Below the pieces are notes generated by a model. It ran no database searches. It had not been told where the DNA came from and saw only the letters and a list, made by a program, of their open reading frames with translations. From Synergistaceae bacterium (lineage in GTDB: Bacteria; Synergistota; Synergistia; Synergistales; Synergistaceae), in the NCBI GenBank assembly GCA_031271065.1, contig JAISWP010000138.1, positions 1 to 21,826 on the forward strand: a stretch of 21,826 nt of DNA, written 5' to 3'. Positions 21,794-21,826 of the stretch are shown here, piece after piece. Each line of letters opens with the position of its first letter. The first letter of the stretch is position 1. A program made the translations under genes and the position numbers.

Positions 21794-21826
21794 TTCCCTC
21801 GGGAGGATACTGGCAGGCGCGCGTTC

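Overview
The window is an about 22-kb, GC-rich stretch of a bacterial chromosome. All recognisable genes lie on the minus strand except a small CsoR-type regulator at the right end. It is dominated by a cluster for the anaerobic (cobalt-early) synthesis of the corrin ring, joined to the C5 (glutamyl-tRNA) route to tetrapyrroles. Three things point to an anaerobe: the CbiK/CbiD/CbiG-type pathway, the C5 route, and the absence of late haem genes. Frequent ATA (Ile) and AGG/AGA (Arg) codons in a GC-rich background, together with the gene set, suggest Synergistota. That is an inference from composition and content, not from a database match; a deltaproteobacterium-like anaerobe is the main alternative.

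Layout, left to right (opposite to transcription): the 5' end of ppk1 (1-138), a DUF2400/TIGR02757 protein (135-971), a 912-residue protein made of about 20 forty-residue TPR units (1093-3831), and a small two-helix membrane protein with an acidic tail (3837-4418). A good sigma70-type promoter at 4529-4557 should drive this leftmost unit. A terminator at 4571-4613 closes the tetrapyrrole operon on its right. That operon reads right to left as btuF-like, cbiD, cbiE, cbiT, cbiF, cbiG::cbiH::cbiJ, cbiL, a polytopic membrane protein, hemA, sirC::hemC, cobA::hemD, hemL (18341 down to 4731). Most junctions are stop/start overlaps (ATGA or GTGA), so translation is probably coupled. Upstream of it, behind a second terminator (18460-18491), lie cbiK and cbiC. 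These are preceded by a cobalamin riboswitch (about 20205-20375), its promoter, and a possible unannotated 39-codon ORF between riboswitch and cbiC.

Together the genes supply every step from glutamyl-tRNA to cobyrinic acid except HemB: HemA and HemL (5-aminolevulinate), HemC and HemD (uroporphyrinogen III), CobA (precorrin-2), SirC (sirohydrochlorin), CbiK (cobalt insertion), then CbiL, CbiH, CbiF, CbiG, CbiD, CbiJ, CbiE, CbiT and CbiC. Gene order is roughly the reverse of pathway order. Several consecutive or related enzymes are fused. The cobaltochelatase carries a signal peptide and is followed by a periplasmic BtuF-like binding protein.

The right end holds a ketopantoate-reductase-family gene (20394-21329) and, divergently, a csoR-like gene (21497-21793). 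The 167-bp gap between them contains a promoter for each and an inverted repeat over the csoR -10 box. No tRNA, rRNA, CRISPR array, IS element or phage gene was seen.
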